From contig NC_069368.1 of the NCBI RefSeq assembly GCF_021730395.1, positions 66,655,501 through 66,719,500 on the forward strand: DNA of 64,000 nt, given 5' to 3'. Origin of the DNA: Mercenaria mercenaria. Its lineage: Eukaryota > Mollusca > Bivalvia > Venerida > Veneridae. Each line of letters begins with the position of its first letter. Positions within the stretch are counted from its first letter, which is position 1. Made by a program: the position numbers and the translations under genes. This document shows positions 23,405 to 32,969 of the stretch, one piece after another. Under the pieces are notes generated by a model that ran no database searches, had not been told where the DNA came from, and was given only the letters and a program-made list of their open reading frames with translations.

Positions 23405-24428
23405 TTGGTCTAGTGGTTCTTTAACGAAAATTTGAGAAGTTCAAAAGGAGGAGATAATCCAGTGAGGGAGTTATAAGTCTTTTAAATGAATGTCTAGTCA
23501 TGACCCTGAATACATATGCAAGGTTTGGGATGAAAAGTTTTGAGAGTAACCGAGATATTTCAGTTAAAAGGGGCATAATTCTGACTAAAAGTAAATCAGA
23601 GTTATGGGGATTGTTTCTGCTAATGAAGACATGAATTATAGTTAAGACTTATTCAATTTAAAGTTTCAAGTCAATAACTATTAAAGAAACTGAGATATGT
23701 GATTTAATACAGATCTTAAACCAAAAAATCAAAAGTCAAAAAGGGGCATAATTCTGACAAAATGCAGTTCAGAAATATGGGGATGGTTTCTCCTTATGAA
23801 GACTTTGGTGTTAAAGATATATTTTGAGTTTCAAGTAAAAAGCTTTGATAGTTATAGAGATATTTGACTTTATCAAAATCTTAAACCAAAAAATCTAAGT
23901 CAAAAAAGGGGCATAATTCTGTCAAAATGCAATTCAGAGTTATGGGGATTGTGTCTCCTGATGTAGACTTTGATAGTTAACTTATATTTTGAGTTTCAAG
24001 TAGAAAGCTTTGAAAGTTATAGAGATATTTGACTTTATCAAAAATTCTAAGTCGAAAAAGGGGCATAATTCTGTCAAAATGCAATTAAGAGCTATGGGGA
24101 TTATTTATCTTGAAGAAGACTTTAAAAGTAAAGATATATGTTGAGTTTCACGTAAATTGCTTTGATAGTTATACAGATATTTGACTTTATCAAAAACTTT
24201 ACCCAAAAATTCTATGTCGAAAAAGGGGCATAATTCTGTCAAAATGCAATTAAGAGTTATGGGGATTGTTTATCTTGAAGAAGACTTAAAAGTAAAGATA
24301 TATGTTGAGTTTCACGTAAATTGCTTTGATAGTTATACAGATATTTGACTTTATCAAAAACCTTAACCAACGCCAATGCCGGGGAAGTACAATAGCTCGC
24401 AATATTTTTCTAATAGTCGAGCTAAAAA
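23405..24428 (+). mobile_element. Array element: five units of about 165 bp with hairpin end
   Basis: 'aaaggggcataattctg.c' recurs near 23570, 23741, 23910, 24060 and 24226, with 'agttatggggattgtttctc' and 'gatagttatagagatatttga' inside each unit. The end reads ccggggaagtacaatagctc...ctaatagtcgagctaaaa, the same right terminus as the array element ending at 13596, so both belong to one family despite different cores. The units themselves are more alike than those of the 12.6-kb array, suggesting more recent homogenisation. Confidence 0.8.
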
Positions 24429-24592
24429 CTAAACAAAGCCGAACAGAAACCAGCAAAGTTTAAACAATATAAACTAAAAAGTGTTTTGTATAAGAGACCA
24501 TGGTATGTTTTATATGGAATTCGATCATGCTATGTCCTGAGCTTACCACTACACCAAACATGCTTACTGCATTCCTGCATGTTAAAATCAAA

Positions 24593-25425
24593 CAAGAAAT
24601 GTCACAGAGATGACGAATGCCCCCGAGGGGGCACTTTATATGAAAACCGCCATCGTGTAATGGGCCGTGTTATTTGACCTTTGACCTATAAGTCTAAGTC
24701 AGTAGGGGTGGTGAAGGCAATGAGTACCATCAGCCTGCTGGGTGCAGCGGTTCCAGAATGAAGGGCCTTCATGCAAAAAATTAACATTGGGCCGTGTGAC
24801 CTTAACCTTTTACCTGGTGACCCCAAAGTCAGTAGAGGTGGAGAAGGCAATGAATTACACCAGCCTGTGAAGTTTAAAAGTCCTTGGTGCAGCGGTTCAG
24901 GAGTAAAGGGCCTTCATGCAAAAAGTTATCATTGGGCCGTGTGACCTTGACCTTTTACCTGGTGACCCCAAAGTCAGTAGGGGTGGTAAAGGCAATGATG
25001 TTTAAAAGTCCCAGGTGCAGCGGTTCAGGAGAAAAGGGCATTCATGCAAAAAATTAACATTGGGCCGTGACCTTGACCTTTGACCTGGTGACCCCAAAGT
25101 CAGTAGGGGTGGTGAAGGCAATGAGTTCCATCAGCCTGTGATGTTTGAAAGTCCTGGGTTCAGCGGTTCCAGAGTAAAGGTCCTTTATGCAAAGAGTTAA
25201 CATTTGGGCCACAAGACCTTGACCTTTGACCTGATGACCCCAATGTCAGTAGGGAGTGGTGAAGGCAATGAGTACAATCAGCCTGTGATGTTTGAAAGTC
25301 CTGGGTGCAGCGGTTCCAGAGTTAAGTGTCTTCGTGCAAAAACTTAACATAAGTGTGACGAACGAACGAAAGAACGGACGGACGAACAGTTGAAAACTAA
25401 TATGCCTCCCTTCGGGGGCATAAAA
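24593..25425 (+). mobile_element. Array element: five units of about 125-145 bp with GC hairpin ends
   Basis: The left end acaagaaatgtcacagagat leads to a hairpin, tgcccccgagggggca (24618-24633). The core repeats 'gaccttgaccttt.acctggtgaccccaaagtcagtaggggtggtgaaggcaatga' about five times, then 'cggttcaggagtaaagggcc'. A bridge of gacgaacgaacg / aacggacggacg leads to the right-end hairpin tatgcctcccttcgggggca (25401 onward). It has the same layout as its neighbours but a different family. Confidence 0.82.
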
Positions 25426-25639
25426 ATTAAAATGTGTGTATTTAATCATAAAGGAAGAGTTTTTCCATTATTCATGCTAAACTCCAAGCTAAATTCTGCC
25501 ATATAATAATGATTATAACAATTGCACAACAGTTGGAGTAATGATCAATAAGTTATATCAGATGTTGTCTCAAGAATAAGCCAATAATATTATTTTTGTT
25601 CCTTTGATTACACACAAGGATGTTTTCTGTACCAAAATA

Positions 25640-25725
<86 letters not shown>

Positions 25726-25820
25726 AGATTTCCCATATAAATCACCGTTATATTCTCATCCAGCATATTAAAGACATATACCTTACTCTGTTACTCACAG
25801 GGTAATCGTTTATTCACAGT
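25426..25820. repeat. Intervening stretch with (AT)n microsatellite
   Basis: An AT dinucleotide run of about 80 bp occupies about 25642-25723. The remainder shows nothing. Confidence 0.9.
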
Positions 25821-26489
25821 GGTGAATCTACTCGGACTTTTTTTGATCAATCTGCATCCCCGGACGTTTTTGGATTTTCTGTCAAAAATAAAATGACAGG
25901 TATGTGCTTTAATGATTTATAGTGCTTAATATGTACATTGTATGTTTGATATAAATTGTCCACGGAATGCCCCAATAATATATGTATGCGAACAGGTATC
26001 ATAGACACGAAACTTTTGAGATTTTTCATAAACAGAGGGAAACAAATTCGCACAGTCGAGAAAACGAACAAAAACACGAACAAATCCTCGTTTAAAACGG
26101 TCCAAGTACGTTGTTGTGTGAATATCAAGATGCAAGTGTTCGATAACTGTTGTTTTGTTAACAATGTATCAACGAAACCTGGAAAATTGCGTTTAGTATT
26201 GTTGAGAAAGAGGTAAATATTGAGCAAAACTCTTAAAATGTCTAACACATCTATCTTTTTTGAGAACCAAGACATAAAAACGTCCGATATGAGAAATCTA
26301 ATGGCATATATAAACGACTAAATTATCTGAACATTCAGCGGAATGATGAAATTGGCAGTCTTGCTTGTATTTTTAATGGCATTGTTCAATTTTCAACCAC
26401 AAGTACGTTGAATAAATCCAAAAAAGTCTGTCCCTCAATCAAAAAGTCATGGGACGTAGATTCATCAAAAAAAGTCCGAGTAGATTCAC
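25821..26489. mobile_element. Non-autonomous DNA transposon, about 670 bp, TIR near 39 bp
   Basis: The left end gtgaatctactcggactttt (from 25822, continuing tttgatcaatctgcatccc) is the inverse of the right end (gggacgtagattcatcaaaa continuing to gattcac at 26489), with three mismatches in about 39. A subterminal 'tttttggattt' is also shared in inverse orientation. Open frames inside (25847-26275) are not recognisable as a transposase. I could not settle the target duplication. Confidence 0.75.
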
Positions 26490-26494
26490 TTCCG

Positions 26495-27049
26495 TGTTAT
26501 AGGGGTTTTATAGTAAAAACAAGCACAAAATGGCGTATAGAGGATTTAAATTATCAAATTAATCAAATACAAAAAGGCTTATATTTTTATAAGTTTTGAG
26601 GTCAGGTGCAGATATCTAAATTTTTTAGAAAGGCCTTAGAAAGCTCTAAATGAATATTGCAAGACATTATCTGAAATGAAAAAAAAAAGAATAATTCTAG
26701 ACTAATAACTTCTCCAAAATCAATCAAATAGAACATACTGACAATATATGCACAACTAGACTTCCTACTGGTATGTACATGGGTACTCACAAGATTTAAG
26801 TGAAATGGTTGTGTTGATACTTTCAACACCTTAAAAAGCAAGAAAATAAACGCATTTTGAAGCAGGAATCAAGTTAGTTGTCGATAATCTGCGTCTACAA
26901 ACTCTGTTGTGTTTAATTGTTCCTCTGTTTAGTAAAACTTATATAATTTGATTGAACCACATAGCGAAATTTACAAGGCATAATTACATAAATCTATTTT
27001 TCTCCCTTCGCCCTAAAATAATATTGTAAACTGCATATTTCACTCTTTT
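26495..27049. other. Non-coding stretch, possibly 3' flank of the Myb-like gene
   Basis: No repeat was recognised. After the stop at 27050-27052 the same minus-strand frame continues KRVKYAVYNIILGRREKN to a second stop near 26995. That resembles the usual continuation of this domain, so the 27050 stop may be a mutation. Confidence 0.35.
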
Positions 27050-27195
27050 TCAGTTGTAGTTTCCAAATACTTTTTCACTTCTAACAACATTAATTATGTC
27101 CAACTTTCCTGGCACCTTTTCTTCTTTAATGAACTTGGCAAATACTCTCTCAAGTGTCTTCTTTTCTTCATCACTCCATGCCTGCCTGGTAGCAC
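27050..27195 (-). CDS. Myb/SANT-like C-terminal exon of an uncharacterised host-type gene
   Basis: On the minus strand the acceptor ttagctcttgtttcag precedes gtgctaccagg. The exon reads GATRQAWSDEEKKTLERVFA, then KFIKEEKVPGKLDIINVVRS, then EKVFGNYN and TGA. The W-S-D-E-E-K start, the KVPGK turn and a helix-rich pattern are those of a Myb/SANT-like module at the C-terminus of uncharacterised bivalve proteins that have a basic, then an acidic linker before it. Two upstream minus-strand exons (30626-30679 and 31652-31726) join in the same phase (phase 1 at each junction). The TGA sits where relatives carry Trp (NYN-stop-KRVKYAVYNI), so this copy may be a pseudogene or make a slightly shortened protein. 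5' exons were not found. Function is unknown; DNA or chromatin binding is the family expectation. Confidence 0.6.
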
Positions 27196-27254
27196 CTGAA
27201 ACAAGAGCTAACCATACACCAGCACATTCCATTATTTACCAGTATGGCAGTAAA

Positions 27255-27620
27255 ATGAAAATATGACTCAATGAGACCTCCACTTTAAAGGAAGATAATC
27301 TAAGGGGCATAATTCTGTCAAGAACACATTTTAGAGTTACTGGGATTGTATGAAAGGAGTATGAAAGAGGCATTATTTGGTACAAAATACAAATCAGAGT
27401 TATGGGGATTGTATCACATGCAGTTGATGATGATAAAGAAAGTGTCAAGTCTGTTATCTTATACTGTGCAAAGGTTATATCCAGAAAGCGATGTCAGGCA
27501 AAAAAACTAAGTATGAATTGGGCATAAATCTGTCAAAAACACAACTAGAGTTATAGGGTTTGTATTCGCACATGCAGATGATGATTATAAAGAAATATTC
27601 TTAATTTCAAAACATTATCT
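27255..27620 (+). repeat. Decayed array, two to three units, inside the intron
   Basis: 'aggggcataattctgtcaag', 'gaggcattatttggtacaaaat' and 'gggcataaatctgtcaaaaa' each precede 'agagttatgggg.ttgtat.', followed by 'catgcagttgatgatgat.aagaaa'. It is related in wording to the 23.4-kb array. Confidence 0.55.
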
Positions 27621-27689
27621 TTTAAAGTACCAAATATATGTCTATAAAATAAGCTTTCTAAAAAAATCTAACATGAAAAAAAATCCAAC

Positions 27690-28080
27690 CATAAAAACTT
27701 GGTGACCTTGACCCTGCATATAAATTGTTTGTTTTCTGGACAATATCTATTTAAACTACTTTTAAATTAACCTAGGTATAACACCTTTGTGTGACCCACA
27801 ATGTTTATGTGAAGTTACAGTAAAATATAAAAAATGGTAACAAAGATATGACAGATAAATAAGTTGCCAAAAAACCTTTAACCTTAAAAATAATCTATGT
27901 ATAACACCTTGGTGACCTTGACTTTGCATATAATGGACCTCACCCCTGCACTTTGTTTCATGCTGAACAATGTCACTGTGAAGAAATAAATAAGCCAAAG
28001 ATTGTCCAAAGACTTTAAACCAAGAAAGCTGACAGTGATGCTGGTACAAGTAGAATAGCCACCCCTATTCTCCATACAGT
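27690..28080 (+). repeat. Two-unit repeat of about 210 bp with terminal hairpin
   Basis: 'cttggtgaccttgac.ctgcatataa' occurs at about 27700 and 27910, with 'cctaggtataacacctt' before the second unit. It ends with gaatagccacccctattc (28053-28070), a short inverted repeat. Confidence 0.5.
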
Positions 28081-28359
28081 GGAACTAAAATGGTGCAAAC
28101 AAATATTTTGTTCATTATTTGTATAGATGACAGCTTTTTTAATCTCAAAGCACAACTGAGACAACAACCCAAAGGAAGTGCTGAAGGGAGACAGAATCTA
28201 AGTCACTGTTTAGGTGGTCCGACCACTGGGAACCAGGTTTAAATTCTGACCTACAGAAGTATGTGCTCTGCCTTTGAGGCTCATGAACATTTGTTAAACA
28301 ATTAAGATAGAGCAATATTTCTTCAGTAACTAAATTTTCCTATGCAACAAAAGCTCGTT

Positions 28360-29330
28360 GAACACGAAATGCCCCCCTTGATGCATTTAGTAATTGCACA
28401 AGAACAAAAATTATATGCTCACTGTAAACAAAACTTCTACCATTCTGGTTTAATCTGACCTTGACCTTTAACCTAACGAGATTACAAAGTGATCTTGGTG
28501 CCATTCACTGAGCCATTTTTAAATGTTCCAAATTTCAAGAGTAGCTCAATGTCAAAATCAATGTCAAATTTCATTTCAGTACAAAATAATGTGTATGTGG
28601 TCCAAATTTGAAATCTGAGGCTAGACAAATGTGAAAGCAGGTCACTAGTAGTAGATCAATATCAAGGTCAAAGTTCATTTCGGTAGACAGAAATATGCAT
28701 GTGCTTCAAATTTAGATGCTGTAGCTTGAGAAATGTGAAGTAGGTAGTAGGTAAAAATCAATGTCAAATTTCAATTCAGAACACAAAAATATGCATGCGG
28801 TCCAAATCTGAAGTCTGTACAATCAGAAACGTGAAAGTAGGTCACTACGTCAATCTCAAGATCAAAGTTCATTTCGGAACACAAAACTATGCATGTGGTC
28901 CAAATTTGAAGCCTGTACCTTCAAAAATGTGAAAGTAGGTCACTACGTCGATTTCAAGGTGAAAATTCTTTTTTGGTACACAAAACTATGCATGTGGTCC
29001 AAATTTGAAGGCTGTAGCTTAAAAAATGTGAAAGTAGGTCACTAGATCAAAATCAATGTCAAATTTCATTTCGGAATAAAAAACTATGCATGTGGTCCAA
29101 ATTTGAAGCCTGTACCTTTAAAAATGTGGAAGTAGGTCAATAGGTCAATGACAATGTCAAAATTTTTTTTGTGCACAAAACTCTGCATGTGGTCCAAATT
29201 TGAAGGCTGTAGCTACAGAAATGTGAAAGTAGGTCACTAGGTCAAGGTCAACTCATGTCAAGGTTCATCTTGCCACTCAAAACCATACATGTGGTCAAAA
29301 TTTAAATGTTGTAGGTTATTGACAAGAAGG
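28360..29330 (+). repeat. Regular 98-bp tandem array, about eight units
   Basis: 'actatgcatgtggtccaaat' or close variants recur near 28590, 28694, 28791, 28889, 28988, 29087, 29185 and 29286, giving spacings of 97-103 bp. Each unit also has 'gtgaaagtaggtcactag.tcaa' and 'tcaaatttcatttcgg.a.a'. The left boundary region holds 'gaaatgccccccttgatgca', like the heads of neighbouring array elements. Confidence 0.85.
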
Positions 29331-29825
29331 TTTTAAAAGTTTTTCCCTATATAAGTCTATATGAACCATGTGACCCCCAGGGTGGGGCCATATTTGACCT
29401 AGGTGTATAATTTGAACAAATTCCGTAGAGAATCTCTAGATGATGCTACATTACAAATATCAAAGCCCTAGTCTTTGTGGTTTGAACAAGAAGATTTTCA
29501 AAGTTTTTCTCTTTATAAGTCTATGTAAACTATGTGACCCCCAGGGCGGGGCCATATCTGACCCTAGGTGGATAATTTGAAAAATCTTAGTAGAAGCTCA
29601 CTCGATGATGTCACATACAAAATATCAAAGCCCTAGGCCCTGTGGTTTTGGCCAAGAGGTTTTTCAAAATTTTTCCATATATAAGTCTATATAAACCATG
29701 TGACCCCCGGGGCGGGGCCATATTAGACCCCAGGGCAATAATTTGAATCATCTTGGTAGAGGACCACTAGATGATGCTTCAAACTAAATATCTAAGCCCT
29801 AGGCTCTGTGGTTTTAGAAAGGGAG
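29318..29825 (+). repeat. Three-unit array, 165-bp unit
   Basis: 'ccatgtgacccccagggcgg' recurs near 29366, 29532 and 29698, with 'ttttccctatataagtctat' before it and 'tagatgatgct.ca.a..aaatatcaaagccctag' after it. It directly abuts the 98-bp array and the next array, forming a compound block. Confidence 0.8.
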
Positions 29826-29839
29826 TTCAGAAACCGTTT

Positions 29840-30620
29840 TAACTGCTCCTGGCCAATATTGCCTTGACCTTTGACCTAATGACCTCAGAATCAATAGAGG
29901 TCATCTGCTGATCACTACCAACGTAACTATCAATTTTCCTGACACTAGGCCCAAGCGTTCTCGAGTTACTGCCCGGAAACCGTTTTACTCTTTCTTGTCA
30001 ATGTGACCTTGACTTTTGACATACTGACCTCAAAATTAATATGGAGAGGACTTCAATAAGCCTACTGGCTTCCAGTCCAATCCAGAATTTATGTATGTAA
30101 ATAATCATTTGATATGTACATATTGGGAAATAAATATGTTTAAACCAAAATTAATAGGGGTCATCGGCTGGTAATGACCAACCTCCCTATCAACTTTTCT
30201 GACCCTAGGCTTATGCGTTCTTGAGTTATCATCCGGAAACCGTTTAACTGTTCAGGGTCACTGTGACCTTGACCTTTAAAATATTGACCTCAAATTCAGT
30301 AGGGGTCATCTGCGGGTCATGACCAACCTTTCTGTCAACCTTCATGATCCTAAGCCCAAGTGTTCTTGAGTTATCTTCCGGAAACCGTTTTACTATTCAG
30401 GGTCACTGTGACCTTGTCCTATGACATACAGATCTCAAAATCAATAGGGGTCATCTGCTGGTGATGACCAACCTTTCAATCAACTTTCATGATCCTAGGC
30501 CCAAGCGTTCTTGAGTTATCATCCAGAAACGGATTGGTCTACATTCCGACCGACCGACCGACAGACCGGCCTACATCTGCAAAACAATATACCCCACTTT
30601 CTTCGAAGCGGGGCATAATA
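29840..30620 (+). mobile_element. Array (about 130-145 bp unit) and terminal hairpin of the compound element
   Basis: Units share 'tgaccttgacctttgac.ta.tgacctcaaaat.aata.gggtcatctgctg', 'ctaggcccaagcgttcttga' and 'gttat..tccggaaaccgtttta'. The bridge attccgaccgaccgaccgac leads to a hairpin at about 30588-30617 (cccc...cttcgaag...gggg), then ataataaat. The array end lies within a few bases of the 5' splice site of the exon at 30626-30679. A short retro-insertion (30042-30145) sits inside one unit. Confidence 0.82.
30042..30145 (+). mobile_element. 104-bp retro-inserted LINE 3' fragment with 11-bp target duplication
   Basis: The direct repeat caaaattaata flanks it (30031-30041 and 30146-30156). 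The insert reads tggagaggacttcaataagc to gaaataaatatgtttaaac, a 3'-end-like sequence with an AATAAA-type signal, similar to the terminal wording of the LINE near 48.46 kb (taataaatactgtttaaact). It is a severely 5'-truncated insertion into a pre-existing array unit. Confidence 0.75.
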
Positions 30621-30625
30621 AATAC

Positions 30626-30679
30626 CTGTGGTACATTCTCTTTTCCTCTTCACTCCCTTCTTTCCCGATGACGGCACAG
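30626..30679 (-). CDS. Basic-linker exon of the Myb-like gene
   Basis: Acceptor tataccttttgcag and donor gtatttattatg on the minus strand bound a 54-nt exon reading AVPSSGKKGVKRKRECTT. The length is a multiple of three and begins and ends in phase 1, matching both the acidic exon upstream and the Myb-like exon downstream. The Lys/Arg-rich KKGVKRKR could act as a nuclear localisation signal (inference). Confidence 0.55.
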
Positions 30680-31229
30680 CTGCAAAAGGTATATGCATAC
30701 AATATAAGTATAAATGTTATTTTATGAGTGCAGTGATATCAGTCTAAAGACTTTTCATCTTCAGAAAACTGCAAAAAGAAAACATCAAAACTGTTATATA
30801 CTTGGCACTTCTGGTTGGTAAAAAACTCAATGGAATGGCAACAGAACTTTAAGCTAAGAAGAATTGTTAAAATTCACTAATACAAGAAAATAGGAGCAAA
30901 ACCATAGGACTTCACTTTCTAGGCAAGAACTTTGTCTTTGATGCATAGACTACATAATGTAGGCTTTTCAGTATTTTATATAATAGGAATTGTTGTCGAG
31001 GACAACTTAGTCCACTTTTCTCAATGCTTTGTAATGCATGTATAAATCATTAGTTGAAACAATTCTGTTATCCAAAGTGAGACTCAATTTAGAAAAAAAG
31101 CTTGATAGAGTTACGTGCTCTTGGAGGTACTACAGTTACGAAATGTTTTGACTTATTGAAATAAAGTGACCTTAACCCAAAACTTGACCAATACAGATGC
31201 CGATGTAAGGGTCATGACAATAGGTGCGC

Positions 31230-31570
31230 TTTGGCCACTGGAGTGTTTACAAGATTTTCACTATTATTTTACCTAGTGACTAAGTTTCTAACCTCACATG
31301 ACCCAGTTCCAAATTTGACCAAGATATCATCAATGTTGATATTCTAAGTTCCATCAGTAGAGAAGTCCAAAAATATGGTCTCAGAGTGTTCAAAACGATT
31401 TTCTGTTATCTCTCCAAATGACCTAGTTCAGACCCACATGACCAACATGAGAAATGTGGTCTGTAAAGATGTCACAAGGTTTTATTATTATACGAACATG
31501 TGACCTGGTTGTTGACTCCTTGTGACCCATATTCAAACTCTGACCAAAAGCCACCACGTTTAAAAATTCT
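31230..31570 (+). repeat. Decayed array related to the 11.5-kb array
   Basis: 'acctagtgactaagtttctaacctcacatgacccagttccaaatttgacc' and 'tgacctagttcagacccacatgacc' echo the unit of 11480-12115 but are more diverged, two to three partial units. Confidence 0.5.
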
Positions 31571-31651
31571 TATAATAAATAAGCAAAAACCTCAAGCAAT
31601 GAGTTATCTCTCACAAGCTATTTAAAATTGAAAAAGGTTAACACTGCCTAC

Positions 31652-31726
31652 CGTCTTCTGTGGGTATATCTTCATCATCATTGCTGTCAGCATCTTCATC
31701 ATCATCGCTTTCTTCTTCAACAGTTT
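31652..31726 (-). CDS. Acidic-linker exon of the Myb-like gene
   Basis: On the minus strand, acceptor ctattataaacag and donor gtaggcag bound a 75-nt exon reading ETVEEESDDDEDADSNDDED then IPTED. It is phase 1 at both ends, so it joins the 30626-30679 exon in frame. A Glu/Asp-rich linker ahead of a basic linker and a Myb-like domain is the layout I know from the same bivalve protein family. Further 5' exons should lie beyond 31.7 kb, but I could not identify them. Confidence 0.55.
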
Positions 31727-31729
31727 CTG

Positions 31730-32665
31730 TTTATAATAGATTACGAATAAACATGTATTTGACAAAGACAATGTATGAAAATTTAATAGTTAAAAAATAG
31801 TGATTTTATGCCAGGTATGCAACAAGCTGTCCAAGATGGGGACAAAGGTCCCTTACTCATTTAATATTTAACAGGAAAACAGGCACTTCTTCCAAACTAA
31901 TGAGAGAACAAGAGGCTGCATACACAACAAAATTCTTCTCTTCATTAAAAAAACATCTAGGTGATTAGACCTTGGTAAAGATTATTCAAGAGAACTACTG
32001 AACATTCTGACCTGACCTAGTCTCATGAAAATCTGGTCAATGTGTAGATTTGAAATCAAATCATTTGTTTTTAATCTATCGTGGTTGCGCAACAAAGAAA
32101 CTAGACAAAGGAGGTATTAATTATTCTATAAACTGTTATTTCTAACGAATTATAGCAAATTATGTACCTGTCTGCAAATATTTGACAACTTAAACATACA
32201 AGTGTGCTTATGTTCATATCATGCCTTAGGCAAAATTTGTTTATTAAATTTATACTTATGCTAAAGTAATGCTATCTTGATCATTCTCCATCTCATAGTC
32301 ATACATTCACATTGTAAACTATTCCAGGCAGATACCAAGCATCATGACGTATATACTTGATGACGTAATATCACTGTGTAATAACTACTGTCTCATTCGC
32401 ATATTACGCACCATCATTACGATATGTGGCAAAATGAACACAATGTTTTGCTTTTGAATTGCCTAAATGTCTCGAATAATTCTAACGTTGGTAATATAAA
32501 TTCCATTTTAATACGATGTGTGTTTTTTCTTTTTCTTTTTTCTAAGTTGTTACTAAAAAAGATCGAAGTTATCTCTAGTCCCGCTTGTTATGGGATTTCT
32601 AGATCTATCTCATTAAGAACATAGTTCAATAAATGCTTACTGTTTAGCCAAGTTTGAAATACATC
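31730..32665. other. Non-coding, probable intron
   Basis: No exon with matching splice sites or recognisable protein was found on the minus strand. Confidence 0.4.
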
Positions 32666-32679
32666 CTTCTGCTATAACT

Positions 32680-32954
32680 GGGGCCTCCGTGGCCGAGTGG
32701 TTAGAGTCGTTGACTTCAAACCATTTGCCCCTCATCGATGTGGGTTCGAAACCTCATTTGGGGCGTAGAATTCTTCACGTGAGGAAGCCATCCAGCTGGC
32801 TTACGGAAGGTCGGTGGTTCTACCCAGGTGCCCGCTCGTGATGAAATAGTGCACGGAGGGGCACCTGGGGTCTTCCTCCACCATTAAAGCTGGAAAGTCG
32901 CCATATGACCTAAAATTGTGTCGGTGCGACGTTAAACCCAACAAAATAAATAAA
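32680..32954 (+). mobile_element. tRNA-derived SINE, full length, 13-bp target duplication
   Basis: The head ggggcctccgtggccgagtg (A box) and gtgggttcgaaacctca (B box) are tRNA-like. The body contains gaggaagccatccagctggc and cccaggtgcccgctcgtgat. The tail is gtgcgacgttaaacccaaca then (aaat)n. The perfect direct repeat ttctgctataact lies at 32667-32679 and 32955-32967. A second copy is at 43227-43512. The undamaged duplication points to a young insertion. Confidence 0.95.
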
Positions 32955-32969
32955 TTCTGCTATAACTTT

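Noticed and set aside
25847-26275. 142-codon minus-strand open frame inside the TIR element
   Set aside because: It lies entirely within a small non-autonomous transposon and shows no transposase motifs; probably chance.
28360-29330. CRISPR-like array
   Set aside because: The regular spacing comes from whole-unit tandem repeats with no unique spacers, in a eukaryotic context.
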